Assembly (NCBI RefSeq): GCF_002803845.1
Contig: NZ_CP024985.1
Span: 4,340,001 to 4,404,000 of the forward strand
Source: Streptomyces lavendulae subsp. lavendulae
GTDB taxonomy: Bacteria > Actinomycetota > Actinomycetes > Streptomycetales > Streptomycetaceae
Direction: 5' to 3'
DNA length: 64,000 nucleotides
Every line of letters starts with the position of its first letter. Position 1 is the first letter of the stretch. The notes beneath the pieces were generated by a model. It was not told the origin of the DNA. It saw only the letters and a program-made list of their open reading frames with translations, and searched no databases. Of this stretch, positions 53,503 through 62,296 are shown one piece after another. Both the position numbers and the translations under genes were made by a program.

Positions 53503-54966
53503 TCATCCCTTGTTCTTCAGCACGGCTTCCATGACCGCCTTGGCGACCGGGGCCGCCAGGCCGCCGCCGGTGATGTCCTCGCGGTCTGCGGCGCTGTCCT
53601 CGATGACGACGGCCACGGCGACCGGGGAGGTCCCGTCGGGGTTCTCGGCGTAGGAGATGAACCAGGCGTAGGGGCGCTTGGCGTTCTTCTCGCCGTGCTG
53701 GGCTGTGCCGGTCTTGCCGCCGACGGTGACGCCCTTGATCTTGGCGGTGGTGCCGGTGCCGTTCTCGACGACGTTGACCATCATCTGCTGGATCTTCTGC
53801 GCGTTCGCGGGGGAGACCGGACGGCTCATCTCCTGCGGCTCGTGCTTCTCGATCGTGTCGAGGTTCGGCGCGGTCAGCTGCTCGACCATGTACGGCTTCA
53901 TCAGCTTGCCGTCGTTGGCGATGGCCGCGGTGACCATGGCCATCTGGAGCGGGGTCGCGGCGGTGTTGAACTGGCCGATGGAGCTCTGGGCATTGCCGTC
54001 CTTGCCCATGGTCTTGTCGTAGACGCTCGCGAACGCGCGGACCGGGATGTCGATCTTGTCGTTGTTGAAGCCGAACTTCTGGGCGGTCTCGACCATCTTG
54101 TCGCGGCCGACCTTGTCGCCCATGTTCGCGAAGACCGAGTTGCAGGAGACCTGGAGCGCGAAGTTCAGCGTCGCCTTCTCGCAGCCGCTCGCGTGGTTGA
54201 CCATCGGGGTCTTGGTGCCCGGCAGGATGTACGGCTCGGGGGTGTCCGTGGGGGCGTTGATGTCGCTCACCACGCCGTTCTCCAGCGCGGCCGCGGCGGT
54301 GACCACCTTGAAGGTGGAGCCCGGCGGGTAGGTCTCGCGCAGGGCGCGGTTGACGAGGTTCTTGTCCTCGCTGTCCTTCAGCGCGACCCAGGCCTTCTCG
54401 TCGGTCTTGGAGTTGCCGGCGAAGGTGGACGGGTCGTACGAGGGGGTGCTGACGAGGGCCAGGATGGCGCCGGTGCGCGGGTCGATCGCGGCGACGGCGC
54501 CCTTCTTGGTGCCCAGCTTCTCGTAGGCGGCCTTCTGGGCGGCGGCGTTCAGGGTGGTGACGACGTTGCCGCCCTGCTTCTTCTCGCCGGTGAACATGCC
54601 GATGGTGCGGTCGAAGAAGAGCCGGTCGTCGTTGCCGGTGAGGATGCCGTCGTCGAGGGACTCCAGCTGCGTGGAGCCGAAGGCCTGCGAGGCGTAGCCG
54701 GTGACGGGCGCCCACAGGGGTCCGTCGAGGTAGGTGCGCTTGAACTTGTAGTCGCTGCCGTCGGTGACGGCGGAGCCGGTGATGGGCTGGCCCTGGACGA
54801 TGATGTTGCCGCGCTCGGTGGCGTACTGGGCGATCTGGACCCGGCGGTTCTCCTTGCGGGTGCTGAGTTCCTCGGCCTGGACGTACTGCAGCCAGTTGGT
54901 CCGGATCAGCAGGGCGAGGACGAGCAGCCCGCAGAACAGCGAGATGCGGCGCAGGGGCTTGTTCAT
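53503..54966 (-). CDS. pbpA: Class B penicillin-binding protein PbpA
   Basis: This 487-residue transpeptidase has a membrane anchor (about 7-25), a dimerisation-type region and a catalytic domain with STFK (SxxK), SCNS (SxN) and KTGTA. It works with the partner SEDS glycosyltransferase encoded just upstream. Its ATG overlaps the rodA stop by four bases. It matches Rv0016c in the same operon. Confidence 0.96.
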   Translation of the reverse strand: MNKPLRRISLFCGLLVLALLIRTNWLQYVQAEELSTRKENRRVQIAQYATERGNIIVQGQPITGSAVTDGSDYKFKRTYLDGPLWAPVTGYASQAFGSTQLESLDDGILTGNDDRLFFDRTIGMFTGEKKQGGNVVTTLNAAAQKAAYEKLGTKKGAVAAIDPRTGAILALVSTPSYDPSTFAGNSKTDEKAWVALKDSEDKNLVNRALRETYPPGSTFKVVTAAAALENGVVSDINAPTDTPEPYILPGTKTPMVNHASGCEKATLNFALQVSCNSVFANMGDKVGRDKMVETAQKFGFNNDKIDIPVRAFASVYDKTMGKDGNAQSSIGQFNTAATPLQMAMVTAAIANDGKLMKPYMVEQLTAPNLDTIEKHEPQEMSRPVSPANAQKIQQMMVNVVENGTGTTAKIKGVTVGGKTGTAQHGEKNAKRPYAWFISYAENPDGTSPVAVAVVIEDSAADREDITGGGLAAPVAKAVMEAVLKNKG

Positions 54967-56387
54967 GACGGGCGGACCACCTGGGTCATCTCGGAGTCGG
55001 GGGACGGGGCGGGGGCCGGGGCAGGTCGGCGTGCGGTGTCGCTGATCCGGATGAGGATGGCGATGAGCACCCAGTTCGCGAGGACGGAGGAACCGCCGGA
55101 GGCGAGGAAGGGCATGGTCATGCCGGTGAGGGGGATGAGGCCCATGACTCCGCCGGCGACGACGAAGATCTGCAGGGCGAAGGCGCCGGAGAGGCCGACG
55201 GCGAAGAGCTTGCCGAAGGGGTCGCGGGCGGCGAGGGCGGTGCGGACGCCCCGCTCGATGATCAGCCCGTAGAGCAGGAGGAAGGCCATGACGCCGGTGA
55301 GGCCGAGTTCCTCGCCGACGGTGGAGAAGATGAAGTCGGAGTTGGCGGCGAACCCGATGAGGTCGGAGTTGCCCTGTCCCCAGCCGGTGCCGAGGACCCC
55401 GCCGGAACCGAAGCTCATGATCGACTGGCCGACCTGCTCGCAGGCGCCGGAGGTGCTGTAGCAGGCGAACGGGTCCAGCCAGGCGGTGACGCGGACCTTG
55501 ACGTGGCTGGCGAAGGTGCCGACGACCACGGCGCCGCCGACCGACATCAGCAGACCGATGACGATCCAGCTGGTCCGCTCGGTGGCCACGTACAGCATGA
55601 TCACGAACATGCCGAAGAAGAGCAGCGAGGTGCCGAGGTCGTTCTCGAAGACGAGGACGAGCAGGCTCACCGCCCAGATCATCAGGATCGGGCCGAGGTC
55701 ACGGCCGCGCGGCAGGTAGAGGCCCATGAAGCGGCGGCTGGCCAGGGCCAGGGCGTCGCGCTTCACCATCAGGTAGCCGGCGAAGAAGATGGCGATGACG
55801 ATCTTCGCGAACTCACCGGGCTGGATCGAGAAGCCACCGACGCTGATCCAGATCTTGGCGCCGAAGACGTCCGCTCCCAGACCCGGGACGACGGGCAGGA
55901 TCAGCAGGATCAGCGCGCCCGCCATGGAGATGTAGGTGAACCGCTGGAGCACGCGGTGGTCCTTGAGGACCAGCAGCACGACCGCGAACAGGGCGAGGGC
56001 CAGCCCCGTGTACATCATCTGCCGCGGCGCCGACTCCGAGAAGGTGCCGAAGCTGCGCTTGGCGAGGTTCTGCAGGCGCTCGGACTGGTCGAGCCGCCAG
56101 ATCAGGACGACGCCCAGGCCGTTGAGCAGGGTGGCGATCGGCAGCAGCAGCGGGTCGGCGTACTTGGCGTAGCGCCGTACGACGAGGTGGCCGATGCCGG
56201 CGAGGACGGCGAAGCCGAGCCCGTAGAGGAACATGCCCGGGGGCAGCTCGCCGTGGATCGCCAGGCCCACGTTGGCGTAGGCGAAGATCGGGATGACCAC
56301 GGCGAAGGCGAGCAGCAGGAGCTCGGTGTTCCGCCGGCTCGGCGCCTCGATGGCGCCGATGGTGGTCGTGTTGGTGACAACGCTCAT
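54963..56387 (-). CDS. rodA: SEDS-family peptidoglycan glycosyltransferase (RodA/FtsW)
   Basis: This 474-residue polytopic protein polymerises lipid II. SEDS hallmarks include LIWRLDQSERLQ, GGFSIQPGEFAKI with the conserved glutamate, FENDLGTSLLFFG with the putative catalytic aspartate, and the closing PLTGMTMPFLASGGSS. It pairs with PbpA, with overlapping genes. The RodA label follows the mycobacterial operon; FtsW is the close alternative name. Confidence 0.95.
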   Translation of the reverse strand: MSVVTNTTTIGAIEAPSRRNTELLLLAFAVVIPIFAYANVGLAIHGELPPGMFLYGLGFAVLAGIGHLVVRRYAKYADPLLLPIATLLNGLGVVLIWRLDQSERLQNLAKRSFGTFSESAPRQMMYTGLALALFAVVLLVLKDHRVLQRFTYISMAGALILLILPVVPGLGADVFGAKIWISVGGFSIQPGEFAKIVIAIFFAGYLMVKRDALALASRRFMGLYLPRGRDLGPILMIWAVSLLVLVFENDLGTSLLFFGMFVIMLYVATERTSWIVIGLLMSVGGAVVVGTFASHVKVRVTAWLDPFACYSTSGACEQVGQSIMSFGSGGVLGTGWGQGNSDLIGFAANSDFIFSTVGEELGLTGVMAFLLLYGLIIERGVRTALAARDPFGKLFAVGLSGAFALQIFVVAGGVMGLIPLTGMTMPFLASGGSSVLANWVLIAILIRISDTARRPAPAPAPSPDSEMTQVVRPS

Positions 56388-56418
56388 GGTGTGGCAGGCC
56401 CCCTGTGCCCGCGTATGT

Positions 56419-57879
56419 CTACTGCTTTTCGCACTGGCCGACGAGAGCTTGCTCCGCGGGAGTCAGGCTGGGGCCGGGCGTCTGGTTGTTCTGCGCTTCC
56501 GCGGCGCGGCGGGCTTCGTCCTTCTTGCAGGCGGACACCTGGGTACCGAGATCTTCGATCTTCTTGCGGGCCCCGTCGATGCTGCCTTCGCTGATGGTGG
56601 CCTCGACCTGCTTGCGCTTGAAGGACGGCAGGTACTTCAGTTCGATGTCGGGGTGATCCGTCTCCACCTGCGAGAGGTGGATCCAGGCCAGGTTCTGGCT
56701 GATGCCGCGGTAGAGCGCGACGTGGTCACCCTTGACGCCGACGTAGTACTGGGTCTGCGTCCAGCGGTGCGCGGCGTAGAGCCCGCCGCCCACGACACCG
56801 GCCACCAGCAGCAGGATCAGCGTGCGCGTGGTCCACTTGCGCCCTTTGCTGCGCCGCCTGCGCGGGTGGTCGTACGTGTCCTCGTACGGGGCTTCGGCCT
56901 CGTAGCCTTCGGGTTCGCCGAAGTTGCCGTATCCGCCGCCGCCCTGGCCCTGGTCGGGGTATCCGTAGCCGGGGGCCTCGCCGCTGCCGGGAGGACCGAA
57001 GGCGCCCGCCGGCGGCGGGGCCTGGCGGCCGAGGCCGGAGGCCCGGCCGGCCGGGGTCTGCATGGCGTTGCCGTCGAAGAGCTGGTGCTGGTTCTCGGCG
57101 ACCGCGCCGATGACGACCGGGGTGTCGCTCAGCTGGGCGGCGAGGGTGTCGCCGCTGTCGGTGTCGAGGACGTCCGCGACGATGCAGGTGATGTTGTCCG
57201 GACCGCCGCCGCGCAGGGCGAGCTGGATCAGCGTCTGCACGGTCTCGTGCGGGCCGTGGTAGTCGGCGAGGGTCTCTTCCAGGGTCTGGTGGGAGACCAC
57301 GCCGGAGAGGCCGTCGGAACAGATCAGGTAGCGGTCACCGGCCCGGACCTCGCGGATGGAGAGGTCGGGCTCCACGACGTCACCGCTGCCGAGCGCCCGC
57401 ATCAGGAGGGAGCGCTGCGGGTGGGTGGTGGCTTCCTCTTCGGTGATCCGGCCCTCGTCGACGAGCCGCTGCACCCAGGTGTGGTCCTGCGTGATCTGGG
57501 TGAGGACGCCGTCGCGCAGGAGGTAGGCGCGGGAGTCGCCGACGTGGACGAGACCGAGCCGGCGGCCCGTCCACAGGAGGGCCGTGAGCGTGGTGCCCAT
57601 GCCTTCGAGCTGGGGGTCCTCCTCGACCATGACGCGCAGCTGGTCGTTGGCCCGCTGCACGGCACTGCCGAGGGCGGTGAGGATGTCGGAGCCCGGGACG
57701 TCGTCGTCGAGCTGCACGAGGGAGGAGATGACCTCGGAGCTGGCCACCTCGCCGGCGGCCTGGCCGCCCATGCCGTCGGCGACGGCGAGGAGCCGGGGAC
57801 CGGCGTAGCCGGAGTCCTCGTTGCCCTCGCGGATCATCCCCTTGTGCGATCCGGCGGCGAACCGCAGGGACAGACTCAT
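56419..57879 (-). CDS. pstP: PP2C-family Ser/Thr phosphatase PstP
   Basis: This 486-residue phosphatase reverses PknB-type phosphorylation. The metal-dependent PP2C core (about 1-240) has GMIREGNEDSG, VADGMGGQAAGEVAS, HVGDSRAYLL, CSDGLSGVV and GGGPDNITCIV. A Gly/Tyr/Pro linker, one membrane helix (about 343-363) and an extracytoplasmic tail with two cysteines follow. The ATG at 57879 precedes the conserved start SLSLRFAAGSHKG. It is in the same operon as the kinase it opposes. Confidence 0.96.
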   Translation of the reverse strand: MSLSLRFAAGSHKGMIREGNEDSGYAGPRLLAVADGMGGQAAGEVASSEVISSLVQLDDDVPGSDILTALGSAVQRANDQLRVMVEEDPQLEGMGTTLTALLWTGRRLGLVHVGDSRAYLLRDGVLTQITQDHTWVQRLVDEGRITEEEATTHPQRSLLMRALGSGDVVEPDLSIREVRAGDRYLICSDGLSGVVSHQTLEETLADYHGPHETVQTLIQLALRGGGPDNITCIVADVLDTDSGDTLAAQLSDTPVVIGAVAENQHQLFDGNAMQTPAGRASGLGRQAPPPAGAFGPPGSGEAPGYGYPDQGQGGGGYGNFGEPEGYEAEAPYEDTYDHPRRRRSKGRKWTTRTLILLLVAGVVGGGLYAAHRWTQTQYYVGVKGDHVALYRGISQNLAWIHLSQVETDHPDIELKYLPSFKRKQVEATISEGSIDGARKKIEDLGTQVSACKKDEARRAAEAQNNQTPGPSLTPAEQALVGQCEKQ

Positions 57880-58026
57880 GCGCACCTGCCCTGTCGACGA
57901 TGCCTCGGGGTACAACCGGTCTCGACGAGCCACACTGCCCACCCTCCGGTCGGGAGCGCGCGCGGGTCCGGGTCCCCGGTGGGACGGACCGCCGCGGCTC
58001 GCTCGCTCCGCTCGCTCATTCTCGTA

Positions 58027-58524
58027 CTACTTCCGCAGCTCGATGACGGTCTTGCCGATGCGGATCGGGGCGCCCGGCGGAATGGGCGTCGGGGTGGTCA
58101 GCCGGGTCCGGTCGAGATAGGTGCCGTTCGTGGACCCGAGATCCTCGACGATCCACTGGCCGTCACGGTCGGGGTAGATCCTGGCATGCCGGCTGGAGGC
58201 GTAGTCGTCGTCCAGCACGATCGTCGAGTCGTGGGCGCGGCCCAGCGTGATCGTCTGGCCGGCGAGGGCCACCGTGGTTCCCGTGAGGGTGCCCTCGGAG
58301 ACGACCAGCTTGGTCGGCGCACCGCGGCGCTGGCGCTGCTGCGGGGGCGCGGACTGCCGCCCCGGCTGCTGCGGAGCGGCCGGGGCCCCTCCGCGGCGGG
58401 AGCCGCGCTGCGTGACTCTCGTACCGAAGAGATCACTGCGGATGACCTGAACGGCCACGATGACGAACAGCCACAGAACGGCCAGGAAACCCAACCGCAT
58501 GACCGTCAGGGTCAGCTCTGACAT
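58027..58524 (-). CDS. fhaB: FHA-domain protein FhaB (FipA-like)
   Basis: The 165-residue protein has an N-terminal membrane helix (VMRLGFLAVLWLFVIVAVQVI), a basic linker, and a C-terminal FHA domain with GRAHDSTIVLDDDYASSRHARI and LGSTNGTYLD. It binds phosphothreonine targets of the operon's kinase and acts at division sites in mycobacteria (Rv0019c). It lies 10 bp downstream of fhaA. Confidence 0.95.
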   Translation of the reverse strand: MSELTLTVMRLGFLAVLWLFVIVAVQVIRSDLFGTRVTQRGSRRGGAPAAPQQPGRQSAPPQQRQRRGAPTKLVVSEGTLTGTTVALAGQTITLGRAHDSTIVLDDDYASSRHARIYPDRDGQWIVEDLGSTNGTYLDRTRLTTPTPIPPGAPIRIGKTVIELRK

Positions 58525-58534
58525 TGCCCCCGCT

Positions 58535-59344
58535 TCACCCTTCGGCTTGCCGGTAAATGATGGTGGTGCTGCCCACGACGATCCGCGAGCCGTCGCGGAG
58601 CGTAGCGCGGGTGGTGTGCTGCCCGTCCACCACGATGCCGTTGGTGGACCCGAGATCCTGGATCGTCGGGGGTGTTCCGGTCCGGATCTCACAGTGCCGG
58701 CGCGAGACGCCGGGGTCGTCGATCCGCACATCGGCCTCGGTGCTGCGGCCGAGTACGAGCGTGGGGCGCGAGATCTGGTGGCGGGTGCCGTTGATCTCGA
58801 TCCAACGCCGGGTGGTGCCCGGTACGCCGGGAGGTACGGGACCCCCGCCGGCGCGTGCGCCCGGTCCGCCCGGAGGCGGTCCGGACGGCATGGGCGGGGC
58901 GGCGACCGGCGGGTAGCCGTAACCGCCCTGCTGCTGGCCCTGGGGGGCCTGCGGCGCGTCCTGGGAGGTGCTGGAGGCGAGGGTGCGACTGCGGACCCGG
59001 TACAGACCGGTGTCGAGGTCGTCCGCCTTCTCCAGGTGGACCTTGATGGGGCCCATGAAGCTGTAGCGCTGCTGCTTGGCGTAGTCGCGGACGAGGCCCG
59101 CGAGCTCGTCGCCGAGCTGGCCGGAGTACGGGCTGAGGCGCTCGTAGTCGCCGGTGCTGAGCTCCACGATGAAGTCGTTGGGCACGACGGTCCGCTCGCG
59201 GTTCCAGATGGTGGCGTTGTTGTCGCACTCCCGCTGGAGGGCTCCGGCGATCTCCACCGGCTGGACCTCGGACTTGAACACCTTGGCGAAGGTGCCGTTC
59301 ACCAGACCTTCGAGTCGCTGCTCGAACCGCTTCAGAACTCCCAT
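58535..59344 (-). CDS. fhaA: FHA-domain protein FhaA
   Basis: The 269-residue protein has the FhaA N-terminal domain (GVLKRFEQRLEGLVNGTFAKVF, about 1-125), a Gly/Pro/Gln linker and a C-terminal FHA domain (GRSTEADVRIDDPGVSRRHCEI and LGSTNGIVVDG). In mycobacteria FhaA binds phosphorylated MviN pseudokinase and regulates peptidoglycan synthesis, so a link with the pseudokinase at 13.2 kb is plausible. The ATG at 59344 follows GGAGGAGG. It is the first gene of the operon. Confidence 0.96.
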   Translation of the reverse strand: MGVLKRFEQRLEGLVNGTFAKVFKSEVQPVEIAGALQRECDNNATIWNRERTVVPNDFIVELSTGDYERLSPYSGQLGDELAGLVRDYAKQQRYSFMGPIKVHLEKADDLDTGLYRVRSRTLASSTSQDAPQAPQGQQQGGYGYPPVAAPPMPSGPPPGGPGARAGGGPVPPGVPGTTRRWIEINGTRHQISRPTLVLGRSTEADVRIDDPGVSRRHCEIRTGTPPTIQDLGSTNGIVVDGQHTTRATLRDGSRIVVGSTTIIYRQAEG

Positions 59345-59638
59345 GGGGCACCTCCTCCGTCGTTGTCGCCCTGTACTGCTTACTGATCGTATCCACGCGT
59401 GGCGGATTCGGCTGGTTCCCCTTCGGTCCCGTGTACAGGAGTGTTGGTACTCACAAGGGATCGTAGGGGCGCTCCAGGGACAGTGTCCCGCACCCGGAGG
59501 GGAGTCCGGGAGGGGCCGGTCCCGGAGGACGTGAGGGGGGTCCGGGAAAGGGATGTGAATCCACCCCGGATGACGTGCTAATCTTTCGTTCGTCGCCAGG
59601 GGAACGGCCCGAAAGGGAAGTCCACTGGGGAGCTGCTC
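59345..59638. other. fhaA-tRNA-Leu intergenic region
   Basis: This stretch should hold the fhaA operon promoter (leftward) and the tRNA-Leu promoter (rightward). TAATCT at 59579-59584 is a likely tRNA -10 box, without a convincing -35. No gene is seen. Confidence 0.5.
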
Positions 59639-59721
59639 GGGCGAGTGGCGGAACGGCAGACGCGCTGGCTTCAGGTGCCAGTGTCCTTCGGGACGTGGGG
59701 GTTCAAATCCCCCCTCGCCCA
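59639..59721 (+). tRNA. tRNA-Leu (CAG anticodon)
   Basis: An 83-nt class II tRNA with acceptor GGGCGAG/CTCGCCC, anticodon stem CTGGC/GCCAG with loop TTCAGGT (CAG at 59672-59674), variable arm near TGTCCTTCGGGACG, and T-arm GGGGGTTCAAATCCCCC. It follows fhaA as in mycobacteria. Confidence 0.97.
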
Positions 59722-59728
59722 CATCGGG

Positions 59729-59766
59729 AGAACCCCCGCTTCGGAGAAATCCGGAGCGGGGGTTCT
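59729..59766 (+). terminator. Terminator of tRNA-Leu
   Basis: AGAACCCCCGCT pairs with AGCGGGGGTTCT, with extra pairing inside, followed by a T-rich stretch. Confidence 0.88.
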
Positions 59767-59792
59767 TCGTTGTGCCCGCGCGCACCGCGGCG

Positions 59793-59829
59793 GCCGACTT
59801 TCGTCGGGCGGGACGCGACGAAAGTCGGC
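59793..59829. promoter_or_regulatory. Long inverted repeat upstream of the histidine kinase gene
   Basis: GCCGACTTTCGTCG and CGACGAAAGTCGGC are perfect 14-bp arms separated by 9 bp, ending 36 bp before the kinase start. Each arm is itself a short dyad, CGAC-TTTC-GTCG, which suits a pair of binding sites for a NarL-type response regulator. Autoregulation is inferred. Confidence 0.6.
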
Positions 59830-59865
59830 GGACGGGCGCGCGGATCGGTGTCTAGGGTCGGTCGG

Positions 59866-61560
59866 GTGGATGCCAAGGCGGGAGTACGGGCGGGCTGGGA
59901 GTGGCTGAAGGGGCCTGAGCCCTGGTCGGGGCGCGCCTTCGCGGGGGACCTGACGATCGCCGCCGTACTGGCCCTGCTCGGCCTGGGCGTCGACGAACTC
60001 AGCAACAGCTCCGGCCAGAAGATGGTCCTCGGGGTGCTGGCCATCGTGGCGCTCATGCTGCTGCGGCGCAGGCTGCCGGCGGCCACCCTGGTGCTGGGGG
60101 CGGCGGCGAGCGCGTTCCTGCCCGGTGTGTTCCTGGTGACGGTCGTGCTGGGCTGGTCGGCGGGCCGGCGGATCGTCGGCGTGGGGCGGGCCCTGACGGC
60201 CTTCGTGCTGGCCTTCCTCGCCGAGGTCGGCCTCGGCCTGTACGACCAGTGGTCCCAGACGCGGCCGCTGCTGATCGTCGTCTTCTCCACCCTGTTGTTC
60301 CTGGCGGCGACCGTCATGCCCGGTCTGGCCAGCCGGTACTGGTACCAGCGCCGGACGCTGCTGAGCGCGCTCCAGGAGCGCAACGACCAACTGCTGCGCG
60401 AGCGGACGATGGTGGCCGGGCAGGCCCGGCTGCGGGAGCGCCAGCGGATCGCCCAGGACATGCACGACAGCCTGGGCCACCAGCTGGCGCTGATCTCGGT
60501 GCACACCGGGGCGCTGGAGGTGGACCCCGCCCTGACCGACCGCCAGCGCGAGGCCGTCGGGGTGCTGCGGCAGGCCTCCGTCGCGGCGATGCACGAGCTG
60601 CGCGAGGTCGTCGGGATCCTGCGGGACGGGGTGGAGGCTCCGCCCGTGGTGGAGGAGGCCCAGCCGGCGGCGCGGGGGGTCGCCGGGATCGCCGGGATCG
60701 TGGAGGCGGCGCGGGCTGCGGGGACCGACGTACGGCTCGGCACGGCCGGCCGGCCCCGGCCGCTGGTCGCGGCCTGCGACCACGCGGCGTACCGGATCGT
60801 GCAGGAGGCGCTGACCAACGCCTACAAGCACGCGCCCGGGGCGGCGATCACCGTGGAGCTGCGCTACGAGGACGATTCGCTGGTCGTGGAGATCGCCAAC
60901 GGTCCGGCGGCCGCCCCGGGGCCCGGCGAGGTGATCTCCGGCGGGCAGGGGCTGACGGGGCTGCGGGAACGGGCCCGGCTGGTCGGCGGCATGGTGCACG
61001 CGGGCGCCACCGAGGGCGGTGGCTTCCGGGTGGCCGGTGTGCTGCCGTACGGGACGGAGCCGGCGGGGGTGGCCGAGGAGGACGTGGCCGACGACTTCGG
61101 GCAGCGTTCCCAGGCCCGTGCCTCGGTACGGCGCACCGCGCCGCCGATGGACTGGGCGGCGGTGGACCGTGAACTGGCCGTGCCGGTGCGCAGCCGGACC
61201 GGGGGCGTCGCGATGGGCTGCGGGATAGCCGTCGCGGCGGTGGTGCTGCTGATCATCGTGCTGGGGGCCGGGATGACGCTGCTGCTGGGCAGCGTGAACA
61301 AGGCGATGATCAGCAAGGAGGAGTACGACTCCGTCAGCGTGGGCGATTCGGAGAAGTCCGTCCGCGACCGGCTGCCGGACGGGGACAGCGTCCTGACCAC
61401 GGGGCTGGACCGCAAGGGGCCGCCCCGGCCGGAGGGCACGGACTGTCTGGCCCTGCTGTCGACGGAGGACTCCTCGACGTTGACCAACGACTCGGTTTTC
61501 CGGTTCTGCTTCCGGGGCGGCAAGCTCGTGGACAAGCAGGCGTACGAGGTCAAGCAGTAG
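59866..61560 (+). CDS. Sensor histidine kinase (HisKA_3, NarL-partner class) with extra C-terminal membrane domain
   Basis: The 564-residue protein has five N-terminal membrane helices (to about 155), a coiled-coil with the phospho-acceptor His in DMHDSLGHQLALIS (about 200-215), and an ATPase domain (about 295-405, QEALTNAYKHA and GQGLTGLRERARLVGG). Unusually, it continues with a linker, another membrane helix (about 446-473) and an extracytoplasmic domain of about 90 residues with two cysteines that recalls BamE-like folds. The GTG at 59866 has TAGGGT 8-13 bases upstream and little ribosome site, so it may be leaderless. The regulator gene follows by 8 bp. Confidence 0.88.
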   Translation: MDAKAGVRAGWEWLKGPEPWSGRAFAGDLTIAAVLALLGLGVDELSNSSGQKMVLGVLAIVALMLLRRRLPAATLVLGAAASAFLPGVFLVTVVLGWSAGRRIVGVGRALTAFVLAFLAEVGLGLYDQWSQTRPLLIVVFSTLLFLAATVMPGLASRYWYQRRTLLSALQERNDQLLRERTMVAGQARLRERQRIAQDMHDSLGHQLALISVHTGALEVDPALTDRQREAVGVLRQASVAAMHELREVVGILRDGVEAPPVVEEAQPAARGVAGIAGIVEAARAAGTDVRLGTAGRPRPLVAACDHAAYRIVQEALTNAYKHAPGAAITVELRYEDDSLVVEIANGPAAAPGPGEVISGGQGLTGLRERARLVGGMVHAGATEGGGFRVAGVLPYGTEPAGVAEEDVADDFGQRSQARASVRRTAPPMDWAAVDRELAVPVRSRTGGVAMGCGIAVAAVVLLIIVLGAGMTLLLGSVNKAMISKEEYDSVSVGDSEKSVRDRLPDGDSVLTTGLDRKGPPRPEGTDCLALLSTEDSSTLTNDSVFRFCFRGGKLVDKQAYEVKQ

Positions 61561-61568
61561 GAGCGCGG

Positions 61569-62228
61569 GTGACAGCCAAGGTGATCCGAGTGGTGATCGC
61601 TGACGACGAGCCGCTGATCCGGGCCGGGATCAGGATGATCCTGACCTCGGCGCCGGACATCGAGGTCGTCGCGGAGGGGGCCAACGGCCGGGAGGCGGTG
61701 GAGCTGGCCCGCTCGCACGCCCCGGACGTGATGCTCCTGGACATCCAGATGCCCGTGATGGACGGACTGACCGCGCTGGGGGAGCTGGGCCGGGCGGCAC
61801 CGGGCGTGCGGGCGCTGATCCTGACCACCTTCGGGGAGAAGGAGAACGTGCTGCGGGCGCTCGGCGAGGGCGGTGCGGGCTTCCTGCTGAAGGACTCGGC
61901 GCCGGGCGAGCTGATCGGAGCGGTCCGGGCGGCCGCCGCCGGGGACGCCTACCTCTCCCCCGCCGCGACCCGGCACGTCGTGGACCAGCTGGCGACCGGG
62001 CGGGCCGCCGGGCGCGGCGAGGCGGCCCGGCGGCGGGTGGACGGGCTCAGCGAGCGGGAGCGCGGTGTGCTGGCACTGCTCGGGGAGGGGCTGTCCAACG
62101 CGGACGCGGGCCGCAGGCTGCACATGAGCGAGGCGACGGTGAAGACGTACGTGAGCCGGATCCTGGCCAAGCTGGAGTGCGAGAACCGGGTTCAGGCGGC
62201 CCTGCTGGCCAGGGACGCCGGGCTGTAG
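61569..62228 (+). CDS. NarL/FixJ-family response regulator
   Basis: This 219-residue regulator has a receiver domain (DDEPLIRAGIRMIL, phospho-acceptor Asp in VMLLDIQMPVMDGL) and a C-terminal LuxR-type HTH (LSERERGVLALLGEGLSNADAG through VKTYVSRILAKLECENRVQAAL). TAGGAG precedes the GTG. It is cotranscribed with the histidine kinase and probably binds the dyads upstream of it. Target genes are unknown. Confidence 0.95.
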   Translation: MTAKVIRVVIADDEPLIRAGIRMILTSAPDIEVVAEGANGREAVELARSHAPDVMLLDIQMPVMDGLTALGELGRAAPGVRALILTTFGEKENVLRALGEGGAGFLLKDSAPGELIGAVRAAAAGDAYLSPAATRHVVDQLATGRAAGRGEAARRRVDGLSERERGVLALLGEGLSNADAGRRLHMSEATVKTYVSRILAKLECENRVQAALLARDAGL

Positions 62229-62296
62229 GTACCGTTCGGGCCGACTTGATCGGCGACCGATGCCGATGGGGCGCGAACAGTGCGGGGGCAGCGCGG

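Noticed and set aside
56293..58521. 742-codon plus-strand frame opposite pstP and fhaB
   Set aside because: Both opposite genes have complete domain motifs and ribosome sites; the frame is a shadow.
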